64,000 nt of DNA, from assembly GCF_004216695.1 (NCBI RefSeq), contig NZ_SGXC01000003.1, positions 62,001-126,000 of the forward strand, in the 5' to 3' direction. How positions within the stretch are numbered: position 1 is the stretch's first letter; the number at the start of each line of letters is the position of its first letter. This document shows positions 1 through 9,106 of the stretch, one piece after another. The notes beneath the pieces were generated by a model. That model was not told where the DNA came from and searched no databases. It saw nothing but the letters and a program-made list of their open reading frames with translations. Source of the stretch: Pigmentiphaga kullae. GTDB lineage: Bacteria > Pseudomonadota > Gammaproteobacteria > Burkholderiales > Burkholderiaceae_B. A program made the position numbers and the translations under genes.

Positions 1-3000
1 GGCGACGACGGTGCCGCCCCGCACGCCGGCGCCCGGGCCGATGTCGATCACGTGGGCGGCGCGCCGGATGGTGTCCTCGTCGTGCTCGACCACCACCAGC
101 GTGTTGCCCTTGCCTTCCAGCCGCGACAGCGCGTTCAGCAGGATGCGGTTGTCGCGCGGGTGCAGGCCGATGGTCGGCTCGTCCAGCACGTAGCAGACGC
201 CCTGCAGGTTGGAGCCCAGCTGCGCGGCCAGGCGGATGCGCTGGGCCTCGCCGCCGGACAGCGTGGGCGCGGCGCGGTCCAGCGCCAGGTAGCCCAGTCC
301 GACTTCCTCCAGGAATTCCAGCCGGCTGCGCAGCTCGGCCAGGATGTCCCGCGCGATGTCGGCCTCGCGGCCCGAGGTTTCCAGGTCGCGGAAGAAGGCG
401 CCGGCATCGCGCACCGCCAGCGACGACAACTGCGCGATGGAGCGGTCGCGCCAGCGCACCGCCAGCGCGTTGCGGTTCAGGCGCTGGCCGTGGCAGTCGC
501 CGCAGGGCTGCGCCTCGCCTTCGTACCAGGCGTTCCAGGCCGTTTCCTCGCCGGTCTGCTCGGCGTCGAAGCCTTGCAGCTTCAGGCCCGTGCCGAAGCA
601 GGACGGGCACCAGCCGTGCTTGGAGTTGTACGAGAACATGCGCGGATCGGGCTCCGGGAAGCTCAGGCCGCACGAGGGGCAGGCGCGCTTGACCGAGAAC
701 ACGCGTTGTTCCAGGTCGGGCGCCGGCGCCTCGGCGCCGCTGGCCATCGCCGCGCGCAGCTTCTGCAGCGGCCAGGCCACGCTCATCACGCCGTGGCCGT
801 GCTCCAGCGCCTCGTGCACGGCGGCTCGCAGCGCCGCCTCGTTGGCCGGGTCGACGATGAGGTCGGCCACCGGCAGGTCGATGTCGTGTTCCTTGAAACG
901 GTCCAGCCGCGGCCACTTGGCGGTCGGGATGAACGCGCCATCCACCCGCAGGTGGGTGTAGCCCTTGTTCGACGCCCACTTGGCCAGGTCGGTGTAATAA
1001 CCCTTGCGCGCGCTGACCAGCGGCGCCAGCACGCCGATGTGCTGGCCCTTGAGCTCGCGCATGATGCGGCTGACGATCAGGTCGAAGGTCTGCGGCTCGA
1101 CCGGGATGTCGCAATTGGGGCAGTACTGGGTGCCCAGCTTCATGTACAAGAGGCGCATGAAGTGGTGGGTCTCGGTCATCGTGGCCACGGTCGACTTGCG
1201 GCCGCCGCGGCTGGTGCGCTGCTCGATCGCCACGGTGGGCGGAATGCCGAAGATGGCGTCCACGTCCGGCTTGCCCGCGGGCTGGACGATGGAGCGCGCG
1301 TAGGCGTTCAGCGACTCCAGGTAGCGGCGCTGCCCTTCGTTGAACAGGATGTCGAAGGCCAGCGTCGACTTGCCCGAGCCCGATACGCCGGTGATGACCG
1401 TGAAGGTGTTGCGCGGGATCTCGACGTCGACGTTCTTCAGGTTGTGCTCGCGCGCGTTCTTGATCTCGATCGCGCGCGCGGCGTGGCGGCGCCGGGACAG
1501 CAGGTTCTGCAGCGGCACGCCGTCGGGTTCGTCGTTGCGCGCGACCACATAGGGCTCGAAGCGCTCGGCCACGGTGCTTGCCGGTGCGGCGGCCGCGGCC
1601 TGGGCGTCGGCCAGGCTGCCGATCTCGGCTTCGTATTCCCGCAGCGCGCGTCCGGTGTGCGAGGCCGGGTGGTCCATGATGGCCTGCGGCGTGCCGGTGG
1701 CCAGGATTTCCCCGCCGGCATCGCCGCCTTCCGGGCCCAGGTCGATCAGCCAGTCCGAGGCCCGGATCACGTCCAGGTTGTGTTCGATCACGACCAGCGT
1801 GTGGCCGGCCGCCAGCAGCTTGCGGAAGGCGCCCATCAGGCGCGAGATGTCGTCGAAGTGCAGGCCGGTGGTGGGCTCGTCGAACAGGAACAGGCTGCCC
1901 TTCTTCGACAGCTTGGCGCCTATGGTCGAGATGCCCGAGCGCGCCGCCTCGGCCAGGTGGCCGGCCAGCTTCAGGCGCTGCGCCTCGCCGCCTGACAGGG
2001 TCGGCACGGGCTGGCCCAGGCGCACGTATTCCAGGCCGACGTCGGCCAGCGGCGCCAGGCCGTACTGGATGTCGCGCTCGCCCTCGAAGAAATCCAGGGC
2101 CTCGGTCACGGTCATTTCCAGCACGTCGGAGATCGAGGCCGCCCGACCCTTGCGCTCGATGGTGACTTCGCGGATCTCGGGCCGGAAGCGGGTGCCGTCG
2201 CAGTCGGGGCAGCGCAGATACACGTCGGACAGGAACTGCATCTCGACGTGCTCGAAACCGGTGCCGCCGCAGGTCGGGCAGCGGCCGTCGCCCGCATTGA
2301 AGCTGAACATGCCGGCGGTGTAGTCGCGTTCCTTGGACAGCCGAGCCTGGGCGAACAGCTTGCGCACGCCGTCGAACGCGCCCACGTAGCTGGCCGGGTT
2401 GGAGCGGGCCGTCTTGCCGATGGGGGACTGGTCGACCATGACCACCTCGGCGATCCAGTCATCGCCCAGGATGCGGTCGTGCGCGCCGGCGGCCTCGGTG
2501 GGCTTGCCCTTGAGCTTGAGCAGGGCGGGGTAGAGCACGTCCTGGATCAGCGTCGACTTGCCCGATCCCGACACGCCGGTCACGCACACCAGGCGTCCCA
2601 GCGGGAACTCCACCGTGACGTTCTTCAGGTTGTGCTCGCGCGCGCCCTCGACGATCAGGCGGGGCGTGTTGGCGTTGACCGGCATGGGGCGCGGCGCGGC
2701 GACGTGGCGCCGGCCCGACAGGTAGTCGCCGGTCAGCGTCTGCGCCTTGCGCAATTGCGCCGGCGAGCCGTTGAAGACGATGTGGCCGCCGCGTTCGCCC
2801 GGCCCCGGGCCGATGTCGATGACGCGGTCGGCCGCCAGCATGACCTGGGGATCGTGTTCCACCACCACCAGCGAGTTGCCGGCGTCGCGCAGCCGGTGCA
2901 TGACCTCGACGATGCGGTTCATGTCGCGCGGGTGCAGGCCGATGGACGGCTCGTCCAGCACGAACAGGGTATTGACCAGGGACGTTCCCAGGGCGGTGGT

Positions 3001-4614
3001 CAGGTTGATCCGCTGCACCTCGCCGCCCGACAGGGTGCGGCTCTGGCGGTCCAGCGTCAGGTAGCCCAGGCCCACGTCGCACAGGAACTTCAGCCGCGCG
3101 CGCACTTCCTGCAGCAGCAGCTCGGTGGCGGCATCCATCACGCCCTCGAAGTGCAGGGCGTCGCAGAACGCGCGCACGCGCTCGATGGGCAGCAGCATGA
3201 GGTCGTGGATGGACAGGCCGGGCAGGGCCGTCAGGGTGGCGTTGCTCCAGGACACGTTCACCGGCCGGAAGCGGGCGTAGCGGCCGTCCGACTCGGGCAG
3301 CACCTGGTCGGCCTCGGCCTTGGTGCCCACCCGCCACAGCAGCGAATCGGGCTTGAGGCGGGCGCCGTTGCAGGCCGTGCACGGCGTGTACGCGCGGTAC
3401 TTCGACAGCAGCACGCGGATGTGCATCTTGTAGGCCTTGGTCTCCAGCCAGTCGAAGAAGCGCTTCACGCCATACCACTGGTGCTTCCAGGCGTCGTTGC
3501 CGCCCTTCCAGTCGGGCGTGCCCTGCAGCACCCACTCGCGCTGGGCGTCGGTCAGCTTGCGCCAGGGCACGTCCAGCGGGATCCCCGCACGGGCCGCGTA
3601 CTTCACCAGGTCGTCCTGGCATTCCTTGTAGCTGGCCGTCTGCCAGGGCCGCACGGCGCCGCCGCGCAGGGTCTTGCTCTCGTCGGGGATGATCAGGCCG
3701 TAGTCCACGCCTATCACCCGGCCGAAACCGCGGCAGGCCTCGCAGGCGCCCAGCGGCGAGTTGAACGAGAACGAGCTGGGCGTGGGGGTGGAGTAGGCGA
3801 TGTCGCAGTCGGCGCAATGGATTTCGTCGCTGAACTTCCACAGCGCGGTTTCCTTGCCTTCCTCGTCCACCACGCGCACGTCCACCCGCCCGGCACCGAG
3901 CCGCAGCCCGGCGTCCAGCGCCTCCATCACGCGTGCCCGCTCGGCGTTGCCGAAGCGGAAGCGGTCCTGCACCACGTCCAGCAACTGCACGGCGTTCTTG
4001 CCGCTGCCGACCTTGCGCTTGGCGTGCACCCGCGTGTAGCCCTGGCGTTCCAGGAAGCCGCGGATCTCGTCCTCGCTGTAGTTGGCCGGCACCTGGACCG
4101 GGAAGGTCACGACCAGGCGCGGGTCGCCGGCCTCGGCCGAGCGGCGCGCCAGCGAGGCGTGGATGGAGTCGGGCGTGTCTTTCTGCACCGGCCGCGCGCA
4201 CTGGCGGCAGAACAGCCGGCCGGCCCGCGCGTACAGCAGCTTCAGGTGGTCGTTCAGCTCGGTCATGGTGCCGACCGTGCTGCGCGAGGTGCGCACCGGA
4301 TTGGTCTGGTCGATCGCGATGGCGGGCGGGATGCCCTCGATGCGGTCGACCTGGGGCTTGTCCATGCGATCCAGGAACTGGCGAGCATACGGCGAGAAGG
4401 TCTCGACGTAGCGGCGCTGGCCTTCGGCGTACAGCGTGTCGAAGACCAGCGAACTCTTGCCCGAGCCGGACACGCCGGTCACCACCACGAGCTCGTTGGT
4501 GGGGATGGTCAGGCTCAGGTTCTTCAGGTTGTTCTGGCGCGCGCCGACCACCCGGATCTCGGGTTCGGCTGCGGTTTCCTGGGGAGAATCGGGGGAGATG
4601 GGGGCGGAGGACAT
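1..4614 (-). CDS. uvrA: Excinuclease ABC subunit UvrA, tandem double-length form (3-prime end outside window)
   Basis: DNA-damage recognition ATPase of nucleotide excision repair. The frame is open from the ATG at 4614 to base 1, giving 1538 residues so far, against about 940 for an ordinary UvrA. Two UvrA units follow each other. Unit 1 has Walker A lysines near residues 53 and 686, LSGGE signatures near 525 and 870, and CxxC zinc-binding pairs. After a linker rich in Ala (about 960-1020), unit 2 begins with a Walker A lysine near 1082 and a signature near 1450. Its last ATPase domain lies beyond the edge. I checked that the three Walker motifs share one frame, so this is one polypeptide. 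This form is sometimes annotated as dimeric UvrA. I see no LexA-type box upstream. It may act beside a canonical UvrA encoded elsewhere. Confidence 0.95.
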   Translation of the reverse strand, partial: MSSAPISPDSPQETAAEPEIRVVGARQNNLKNLSLTIPTNELVVVTGVSGSGKSSLVFDTLYAEGQRRYVETFSPYARQFLDRMDKPQVDRIEGIPPAIAIDQTNPVRTSRSTVGTMTELNDHLKLLYARAGRLFCRQCARPVQKDTPDSIHASLARRSAEAGDPRLVVTFPVQVPANYSEDEIRGFLERQGYTRVHAKRKVGSGKNAVQLLDVVQDRFRFGNAERARVMEALDAGLRLGAGRVDVRVVDEEGKETALWKFSDEIHCADCDIAYSTPTPSSFSFNSPLGACEACRGFGRVIGVDYGLIIPDESKTLRGGAVRPWQTASYKECQDDLVKYAARAGIPLDVPWRKLTDAQREWVLQGTPDWKGGNDAWKHQWYGVKRFFDWLETKAYKMHIRVLLSKYRAYTPCTACNGARLKPDSLLWRVGTKAEADQVLPESDGRYARFRPVNVSWSNATLTALPGLSIHDLMLLPIERVRAFCDALHFEGVMDAATELLLQEVRARLKFLCDVGLGYLTLDRQSRTLSGGEVQRINLTTALGTSLVNTLFVLDEPSIGLHPRDMNRIVEVMHRLRDAGNSLVVVEHDPQVMLAADRVIDIGPGPGERGGHIVFNGSPAQLRKAQTLTGDYLSGRRHVAAPRPMPVNANTPRLIVEGAREHNLKNVTVEFPLGRLVCVTGVSGSGKSTLIQDVLYPALLKLKGKPTEAAGAHDRILGDDWIAEVVMVDQSPIGKTARSNPASYVGAFDGVRKLFAQARLSKERDYTAGMFSFNAGDGRCPTCGGTGFEHVEMQFLSDVYLRCPDCDGTRFRPEIREVTIERKGRAASISDVLEMTVTEALDFFEGERDIQYGLAPLADVGLEYVRLGQPVPTLSGGEAQRLKLAGHLAEAARSGISTIGAKLSKKGSLFLFDEPTTGLHFDDISRLMGAFRKLLAAGHTLVVIEHNLDVIRASDWLIDLGPEGGDAGGEILATGTPQAIMDHPASHTGRALREYEAEIGSLADAQAAAAAPASTVAERFEPYVVARNDEPDGVPLQNLLSRRRHAARAIEIKNAREHNLKNVDVEIPRNTFTVITGVSGSGKSTLAFDILFNEGQRRYLESLNAYARSIVQPAGKPDVDAIFGIPPTVAIEQRTSRGGRKSTVATMTETHHFMRLLYMKLGTQYCPNCDIPVEPQTFDLIVSRIMRELKGQHIGVLAPLVSARKGYYTDLAKWASNKGYTHLRVDGAFIPTAKWPRLDRFKEHDIDLPVADLIVDPANEAALRAAVHEALEHGHGVMSVAWPLQKLRAAMASGAEAPAPDLEQRVFSVKRACPSCGLSFPEPDPRMFSYNSKHGWCPSCFGTGLKLQGFDAEQTGEETAWNAWYEGEAQPCGDCHGQRLNRNALAVRWRDRSIAQLSSLAVRDAGAFFRDLETSGREADIARDILAELRSRLEFLEEVGLGYLALDRAAPTLSGGEAQRIRLAAQLGSNLQGVCYVLDEPTIGLHPRDNRILLNALSRLEGKGNTLVVVEHDEDTIRRAAHVIDIGPGAGVRGGTVVA

Positions 4615-4756
4615 CGTTCGGTTCACGTGCCGGAAGGAGGCCGGCGATCCTTCAATCGTAGCCGTTTAGGAGATGCTGCGAAAATCGCAACGTTTGACAA
4701 GATTGCGTAACAGGAAGGTACGGCGATAAAAGGGCGGCCGGGTTACGATATTGCCT

Positions 4757-5059
4757 ATGAGCAAGCGCAAATCCTCCTCTGTCGATCTGTTGGGCGCCGA
4801 AGCCGGGGTGTACATCCCCCCGCCCACGCTCGGCGACGTCCCGCCCCCGCCCCGCAGCCTGCGCGTGGCGGTGCTGGTCGCCATCGCGCTTGCCCTGACT
4901 GCCGGCACCATCGCCGTCCACACCATTCCCGAAGTCGGCCATACCTGGCGGGTCGTTTCCCATCAGACCGAAAAGGCGCTGGGGCGGGTGCTGGGCAAGG
5001 CCGAGCAGAAAACAACGGAAGTCGTCGGCGGCGTCGCCGGAGGCGCTTCCCAGCATTGA
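4757..5059 (+). CDS. Small single-pass membrane protein, unknown function
   Basis: The predicted protein has 100 residues and is divergent from uvrA. The N-terminal 40 residues are hydrophilic and Pro-rich (PPPTLGD, PPPPRS). One hydrophobic segment follows at about residues 37-55 (VAVLVAIALALTAGTIAV), then a 45-residue tail with Lys/Glu-rich character ending in a Gly-rich stretch. This suggests a single transmembrane helix with a short tail on each side. I chose the ATG at 4757, which gives MSKRK; an upstream TTG at 4751 is in frame but less likely. I do not recognise the family. Confidence 0.6.
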   Translation: MSKRKSSSVDLLGAEAGVYIPPPTLGDVPPPPRSLRVAVLVAIALALTAGTIAVHTIPEVGHTWRVVSHQTEKALGRVLGKAEQKTTEVVGGVAGGASQH

Positions 5060-5064
5060 GCAGC

Positions 5065-5095
5065 TTGACGGAAACGCCAGAAAATCCGCTAGAAT
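5065..5095 (+). promoter_or_regulatory. Candidate sigma-70 promoter for the 42-aa ORF
   Basis: TTGACG at 5065-5070 and TAGAAT at 5090-5095 are separated by 19 bp, slightly longer than ideal. The site lies immediately after the stop codon of the preceding small gene and 35 bp upstream of the ATG at 5131. Confidence 0.45.
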
Positions 5096-5130
5096 AGCGG
5101 GTTAGCCGGATTCAATGACTGGAGATCGAC

Positions 5131-5259
5131 ATGGCGGAAAAGAAACGTACTCGCCGCAACACGCTTGAGCGCCGTTGCCTGGGCAAGGCCTTCAAGCGTC
5201 TTTTTGTTGGGGCGCCGAAGGGCATTTTCAAGATGCTCGAGAAAGTTAAGCGGGCGTGA
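5131..5259 (+). CDS. Very basic 42-residue protein, unknown function
   Basis: This short frame starts with ATG after a GGAG Shine-Dalgarno (GACTGGAGATCGAC) and encodes 42 residues, about a third of them Lys or Arg (starts MAEKKRTRRN; ends KMLEKVKRA). A promoter-like TTGACG/TAGAAT pair lies upstream and a clear rho-independent terminator follows at 5434-5464, so it has the layout of a stand-alone transcription unit. The composition suggests a nucleic-acid- or membrane-binding peptide. I do not recognise a family. Alternatively the transcript itself could be the functional product. Confidence 0.5.
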   Translation: MAEKKRTRRNTLERRCLGKAFKRLFVGAPKGIFKMLEKVKRA

Positions 5260-5272
5260 TGGTTTAGTTTAG

Positions 5273-5425
5273 CCCCCCCCTACGCGCTTACGCGCGCCCG
5301 GCATGGTGAGCCCCCAGCCGCTACGCGGCAGCCCCCCGAGGGGGCGGGGACCCGCCTTGGGGCGGCCCGGCGCCGGGTCCCCGGGGCGGCACTGGTGGAC
5401 CGGCGGAGCCGGATCCACTGTGCCC
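5273..5425 (+). repeat. GC-rich intergenic repeat, copy A
   Basis: Starts with a C-run followed by TACGCGCTTACGCGCGCC and ends with a block containing GGTGGACCGGCGGAGCCGG and ATCCACTGTGCCC. The end block is shared almost exactly with copy D and in related form with copies B and C. This copy is the longest and has extra G/C-rich sequence in the middle. Confidence 0.75.
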
Positions 5426-5433
5426 ATGGTCTG

Positions 5434-5464
5434 AAAGCCTCCACTTGTGTGGGGGCTTTTTTTT
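5434..5464 (+). terminator. Rho-independent terminator
   Basis: A 10-bp stem (AAGCCTCCAC with GTGGGGGCTT, one T-G pair) with loop TTGT is followed by a run of eight T on the + strand. It lies downstream of the 42-aa ORF and repeat copy A. The leftward tannase gene ends 30 bp further on, and the A-tract on the other strand could help terminate it too. Confidence 0.8.
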
Positions 5465-5494
5465 GTCCCACCCCTTGGGAGGGCGGGATATGGC

Positions 5495-7219
5495 TCAGGA
5501 GGCCGGCGTGACGCAGCGGAAGTTCTTGGCGTCTTCCAGCGAGCCGCTGCCGGTGTAGCGGGCCTGTTGGGGGTAGGGGCACAGCGGGCGGGTGCGGGCG
5601 GGCCAGGGGGCGTCGGAGCCGGCGCGGGCGGCGGCCGGGATCGAGGCGGGGGCGACGCCCTTTTCGACCCAGTCCACGATGGCCGTCACCATGTCGAACT
5701 TGTCGGTGGCGGGGCCGCCGCTGCAGTGGTTCATGCCGGGGATCGTGAACAGCCGGGCGAAGTCCGCGGCATCGGCGTGGGCGCGGCGCAGGCCCTGGTA
5801 CCAGGCGATGGTGTCGTTCACCGAGAACACCGGATCGCTGTTGCCGTGGTAGACGATCATCTTGCCGCCCCGGGCCTTCAGGGTACCCAGGTCGGTCGGG
5901 TCGGGCGGCGTCATGAAGCTCATCGGCGACTCGGTGTAGACCGGCGTGGTCGCGAAGATCCTGGGCGCGTCGGTGTCGAAGTCGAAGCCGAGCAGGTAGT
6001 CGATGACCTGCGTGCCGGTGCCGCGCACCTGGGTGGGCGGCGTGGTGAAGACATAGGGCAGGGAGCCGCCGCCCAGGGTGGCGATCAGCGAGTTGGGGAC
6101 CTCGGTGGTCGAGGTGCCCAGTTTCCAGAAGCGCCAGCCCATGGTCGCCACGCCGGCGTCGTAGGGCCAGTCGGCGTACAGGGCCTCGCCCTTGCCGTTT
6201 TTCGGGCCGCCGAACACCTTCTTCAGCGCATCCACCTGCGGCGCGCTCAGGCAGGTGTCGGCCTTGGCGCCGGGGCAGGCCAGGTCTTCGGGCTTGAAGG
6301 CGGCCTTGCAGGCCACGGGGTCGTCGATCATGCCGTCGGCCGCGCCGTCCAGCGCATCGCAGGCGGCCACCGTCCGGTCGGCCACCAGTTGCATGTCCTG
6401 GGACGAGAACGCCTGGCTGATGATGGGCCGGTCCCCACCCGTGCGCGGCGCCACGGCGGCGAAGGCCTGGTTGTCCCAGGCGTGCTGCACGGCGGCCTGG
6501 GGCAGGTTGAAGCCCGGGTTGCCGGCGACGATGCCATCGAACTGGTCGGCGAAGCGCGAGGCGGCCACCATGGCCTGCCTGCCGCCGTTCGAGCAGCCGA
6601 CGAAGTAGGAGTGGTCGGCGCCGCGTCCGTAGAAACGCTTGAGGATGGCCTTGGCGGTCGGGGTGACGGTGCCGACCGCGTTGTAGCCGTAGTCCACGCG
6701 GGCCTGGGGATCGAGGCCGAACAGCGAGCCGCCGACGATGGGTTCGCTTTCGCTGGTATGGCCGCCGTCGGTGCTGGCGACGGCGAATCCCATGGATAGC
6801 GCGTTGGTGGTGGCGCCCGCCCCTGTCAGTGCGCCCAGGGCTGGGTTGACGGCGCCGTCCGTGCCGCCGCCGCCCTGGAAGAAGAAGCGGCCGTTCCAGG
6901 CATCGGGCATGCGCAGTTCGAAGCCGATGGCGTAGGCCTTGCCGTCGACGTCGCTGTTGCGCACATTCAGCCGGCCTTGCAGGCGGCAGTGGGCGGGAAC
7001 CGACTGCGCGGGGTTGCCCGCCGAGGCGGCGGCGACGGTTTCGGGCGCGGCCAGTTCGAGCCGGGGGATCCCCAGCGCGGCCGCCGTGATGTCGGCGCAG
7101 GCCAGGCGGGGCGGATCGGACGGTCCCGGAACGGACGGCCCCGCGTCGTCGGAACCGCCGCAGCCGTGCAGCGTCCCCAGGGCGGCGAGTACCCCGCCGG
7201 CCAGATAGCGTCTATCCAT
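5495..7219 (-). CDS. Tannase/feruloyl esterase family lipoprotein
   Basis: Predicted secreted esterase of 574 residues, a typical size for the tannase family, which hydrolyses galloyl, feruloyl or mono(hydroxyalkyl) aromatic esters. The N-terminus is a lipoprotein signal with lipobox LHGC (Cys20). The nucleophile motif GCSNGGRQ places Ser210 next to a Cys. Near the C-terminus, HGNSDPVF and MNHCSGGP provide the Asp and His of the triad, and the Cys beside the His would form the family's characteristic disulfide with the Cys beside the Ser. The ATG at 7219 is preceded by a strong GAGGAGAC ribosome site. The exact substrate cannot be told from sequence. The gene stands alone, back to back with the dctA terminator region. 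Confidence 0.88.
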   Translation of the reverse strand: MDRRYLAGGVLAALGTLHGCGGSDDAGPSVPGPSDPPRLACADITAAALGIPRLELAAPETVAAASAGNPAQSVPAHCRLQGRLNVRNSDVDGKAYAIGFELRMPDAWNGRFFFQGGGGTDGAVNPALGALTGAGATTNALSMGFAVASTDGGHTSESEPIVGGSLFGLDPQARVDYGYNAVGTVTPTAKAILKRFYGRGADHSYFVGCSNGGRQAMVAASRFADQFDGIVAGNPGFNLPQAAVQHAWDNQAFAAVAPRTGGDRPIISQAFSSQDMQLVADRTVAACDALDGAADGMIDDPVACKAAFKPEDLACPGAKADTCLSAPQVDALKKVFGGPKNGKGEALYADWPYDAGVATMGWRFWKLGTSTTEVPNSLIATLGGGSLPYVFTTPPTQVRGTGTQVIDYLLGFDFDTDAPRIFATTPVYTESPMSFMTPPDPTDLGTLKARGGKMIVYHGNSDPVFSVNDTIAWYQGLRRAHADAADFARLFTIPGMNHCSGGPATDKFDMVTAIVDWVEKGVAPASIPAAARAGSDAPWPARTRPLCPYPQQARYTGSGSLEDAKNFRCVTPAS

Positions 7220-7410
7220 GCTTGTCTCCTCGTGGGCGGCCGCGCGGGATGTGGGTTGGCTTATTCGGCGGCGCAGCGGATGACGGATTGAATCGTCATT
7301 TAGTTAATATAGTTAAATAAAAAAGAATCAGGATCAGGTGTAAACCCTAGATAAATATTTGTCGTCCAGGTATTTATTGTTTGTCAAGATAAGTAGTCTT
7401 GCGCGGCCGC

Positions 7411-7456
7411 CAGACCAAGAAAAAGGCATGCCCGGGCATGCCTTTTTCTTGGTCTG
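7411..7456. terminator. Perfect 46-bp palindrome, likely terminator of dctA
   Basis: Two 23-base arms (beginning CAGACCAAGAAAAAGGCATG) are exact reverse complements with no spacer. Each arm holds an A5/T5 tract, so either strand would give a hairpin followed by U residues. It lies 26 bp beyond the dctA stop and 190 bp upstream of the tannase start. Flanking GGCCGC elements extend the symmetry with gaps. Confidence 0.75.
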
Positions 7457-7482
7457 GCCGGTCCGGCCGCGAAGGGTATCGA

Positions 7483-8832
7483 TCAGCGGTGCGCGGCCAC
7501 CAGGGCGTCGCCGCCTTCCAGGTCGGCTTCGATCTGCCGGGCGCCCGCGGCGCTCAGGGCCTGGTCCAGGCGATCCTTGTCCAGTTCGCCTTCCCAGCGG
7601 GCCACGACCACGCTGGCCACCGCGTTGCCCACCAGGTTGGTCAGCGCGCGGCATTCGGACATGAAGCGGTCGATGCCCAGGATCAGCGCCATGCCGGCCA
7701 CCGGGACCGAGGGCACGACCGACAGCGTCGCGGCCAGGGTGATGAAGCCGGCGCCGGTGATGCCCGCCGCGCCCTTGGAGCTGAGCATCGCGACCAGCAG
7801 CAACAGGATCTGGTCCACCAGAGACAGATGGATGTCCGTCGCCTGGGCGATGAACAGGGCCGCCAGGGTCATGTAGATGTTGGTGCCGTCCAGGTTGAAG
7901 GAATAGCCGGTGGGAATGACCAGGCCGACCACGGGCTTGGAGCAGCCGGCGCGTTCCATCTTCTCCATCAGCGTCGGCAGGGCCGCCTCGGACGAACTGG
8001 TGCCCAGCACCAGCAGCAGTTCCTCGCGGATGTAGCGGATCAGCTTCAGGATGGAGAAGCCGTTGTAGCGGGCCACGGCGCCCAGCACGACCAGCACGAA
8101 CAGCAGCGAGGTCAGATAGAAGGTGCCGACCAGCAGCGCCAGGTTGGCGATGGAGCCGATGCCGTACTTGCCGATGGTGAAGGCCATGGCCCCGAAGGCG
8201 CCGATGGGCGCGGCCTTCATCAGGATGGCGACCAGCCTGAAGAAGGCCGACGAGATGGATTGCAGGAAATTCAGCACCGGCGCGCCCTTGTCGCCCACGG
8301 CGCCCAGCGAGATGCCGAACAGCACGGAGAAGAACAGCACCTGGAGAATGTCGCCGCTGGCGAAGGCGCTGACCACCGTGTCCGGGATGATGTTCATCAG
8401 GAACCCGACCAGGGTCTGGTCATGGGCCTTGGCCGAATACGAGGCCACGGCCTTCGCGTCCAGCGTGGCGGGATCGATGTGCAGGCCGGTGCCCGGATGC
8501 ACGACGTTGGCCACGATCATGCCGATGATCAGGGCCAGCGTGGAAAAGGTCAGGAAATAGATCATGGCCTTGCCCACGACGCGGCCCACTTTCTGCAGGT
8601 CGCGCATGCCGGCGATGCCGGTCGTGACCGTCAGGAAGATGACGGGCGCGATGATCATCTTCACCAGCTTGATGAAGGCGTCGCCCAGGGGTTTCATCGA
8701 TTCCCCGATCTGGGGGTAGAAGTGGCCGAGCAGGATGCCGACCGTGATGGCGAACAGCACCTGTACGTACAGGATCTGATAGAACTTCTTCTTGCGCGCG
8801 GGCGCCTGCGCCGTGCCGGGTATGTCGATCAT
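7483..8832 (-). CDS. dctA: C4-dicarboxylate:cation symporter DctA
   Basis: Inner-membrane carrier of the dicarboxylate/amino acid:cation symporter family, taking up succinate, fumarate and malate. The protein has 449 residues with many hydrophobic segments. The Ser-rich re-entrant loop ([13 protein letters not shown]) and the substrate region with [12 protein letters not shown] are both present. I chose the ATG at 8832, preceded by AAGGGG, over an upstream in-frame ATG at 8898. The sigma-54 promoter at 8939-8954 and the adjacent divergent dctBD genes show the classical arrangement in which phosphorylated DctD activates dctA when dicarboxylates are sensed. Confidence 0.95.
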   Translation of the reverse strand: MIDIPGTAQAPARKKKFYQILYVQVLFAITVGILLGHFYPQIGESMKPLGDAFIKLVKMIIAPVIFLTVTTGIAGMRDLQKVGRVVGKAMIYFLTFSTLALIIGMIVANVVHPGTGLHIDPATLDAKAVASYSAKAHDQTLVGFLMNIIPDTVVSAFASGDILQVLFFSVLFGISLGAVGDKGAPVLNFLQSISSAFFRLVAILMKAAPIGAFGAMAFTIGKYGIGSIANLALLVGTFYLTSLLFVLVVLGAVARYNGFSILKLIRYIREELLLVLGTSSSEAALPTLMEKMERAGCSKPVVGLVIPTGYSFNLDGTNIYMTLAALFIAQATDIHLSLVDQILLLLVAMLSSKGAAGITGAGFITLAATLSVVPSVPVAGMALILGIDRFMSECRALTNLVGNAVASVVVARWEGELDKDRLDQALSAAGARQIEADLEGGDALVAAHR

Positions 8833-8938
8833 CGGGATGTCCCCTTCCAGTGGCCGGTTGCCTGCCGCGTCATGGCGGAGGCGAGGCCTCGTTTTCAACG
8901 GTTGCCGAGCTCGCGGGGAGCGTCGTTGATGGGGCTAA

Positions 8939-8954
8939 TGCAATCGGCGTGCCT
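8939..8954 (-). promoter_or_regulatory. Sigma-54 promoter of dctA
   Basis: Reading leftward the sequence is AGGCACGCCGATTGCA. It has the GGCAC (-24) and TTGCA (-12) elements with exact sigma-54 spacing, about 95-100 bp upstream of the dctA ATG. This fits control by the sigma-54-dependent activator DctD encoded next door. Confidence 0.85.
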
Positions 8955-9037
8955 GCCTGAAGCAGGCGGTAAAGAATATGTAATTTATTGATTTGAATAG
9001 ATAATTTTTCCGCTGAGAAAGCCAAGTCCGGGATGTT

Positions 9038-9055
9038 TGTGCGGTTTTTCGCTCA
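9038..9055. promoter_or_regulatory. Candidate DctD upstream activator site 1
   Basis: An imperfect 18-bp palindrome, TGTGCGGTTTTTCGCTCA, about 85-100 bp upstream of the dctA -24 element. It shares the TGTG/GCG half-site pattern with the second site 31 bp away. Confidence 0.6.
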
Positions 9056-9068
9056 TCGGGAATATTCG

Positions 9069-9086
9069 TGTGTGAAAATTCGCACA
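9069..9086. promoter_or_regulatory. Candidate DctD upstream activator site 2
   Basis: An 18-bp palindrome, TGTGTGAAAATTCGCACA, whose 8-base arms match at 7 positions. Its centre is 31 bp from that of site 1, close to three helical turns, so both sites face the same side of the DNA. It lies just upstream of the dctB start. Confidence 0.6.
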
Positions 9087-9106
9087 TCGCTTTCCCGTTC
9101 CTGGTC

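Noticed and set aside
52-4710. Long + strand frames antisense to uvrA
   Set aside because: The translations are low-complexity Ala/Arg/Gln-rich shadows; the - strand has all UvrA motifs in one frame.
4615-4756. LexA (SOS) box upstream of uvrA
   Set aside because: No CTGT-N8-ACAG element is present in the divergent region.
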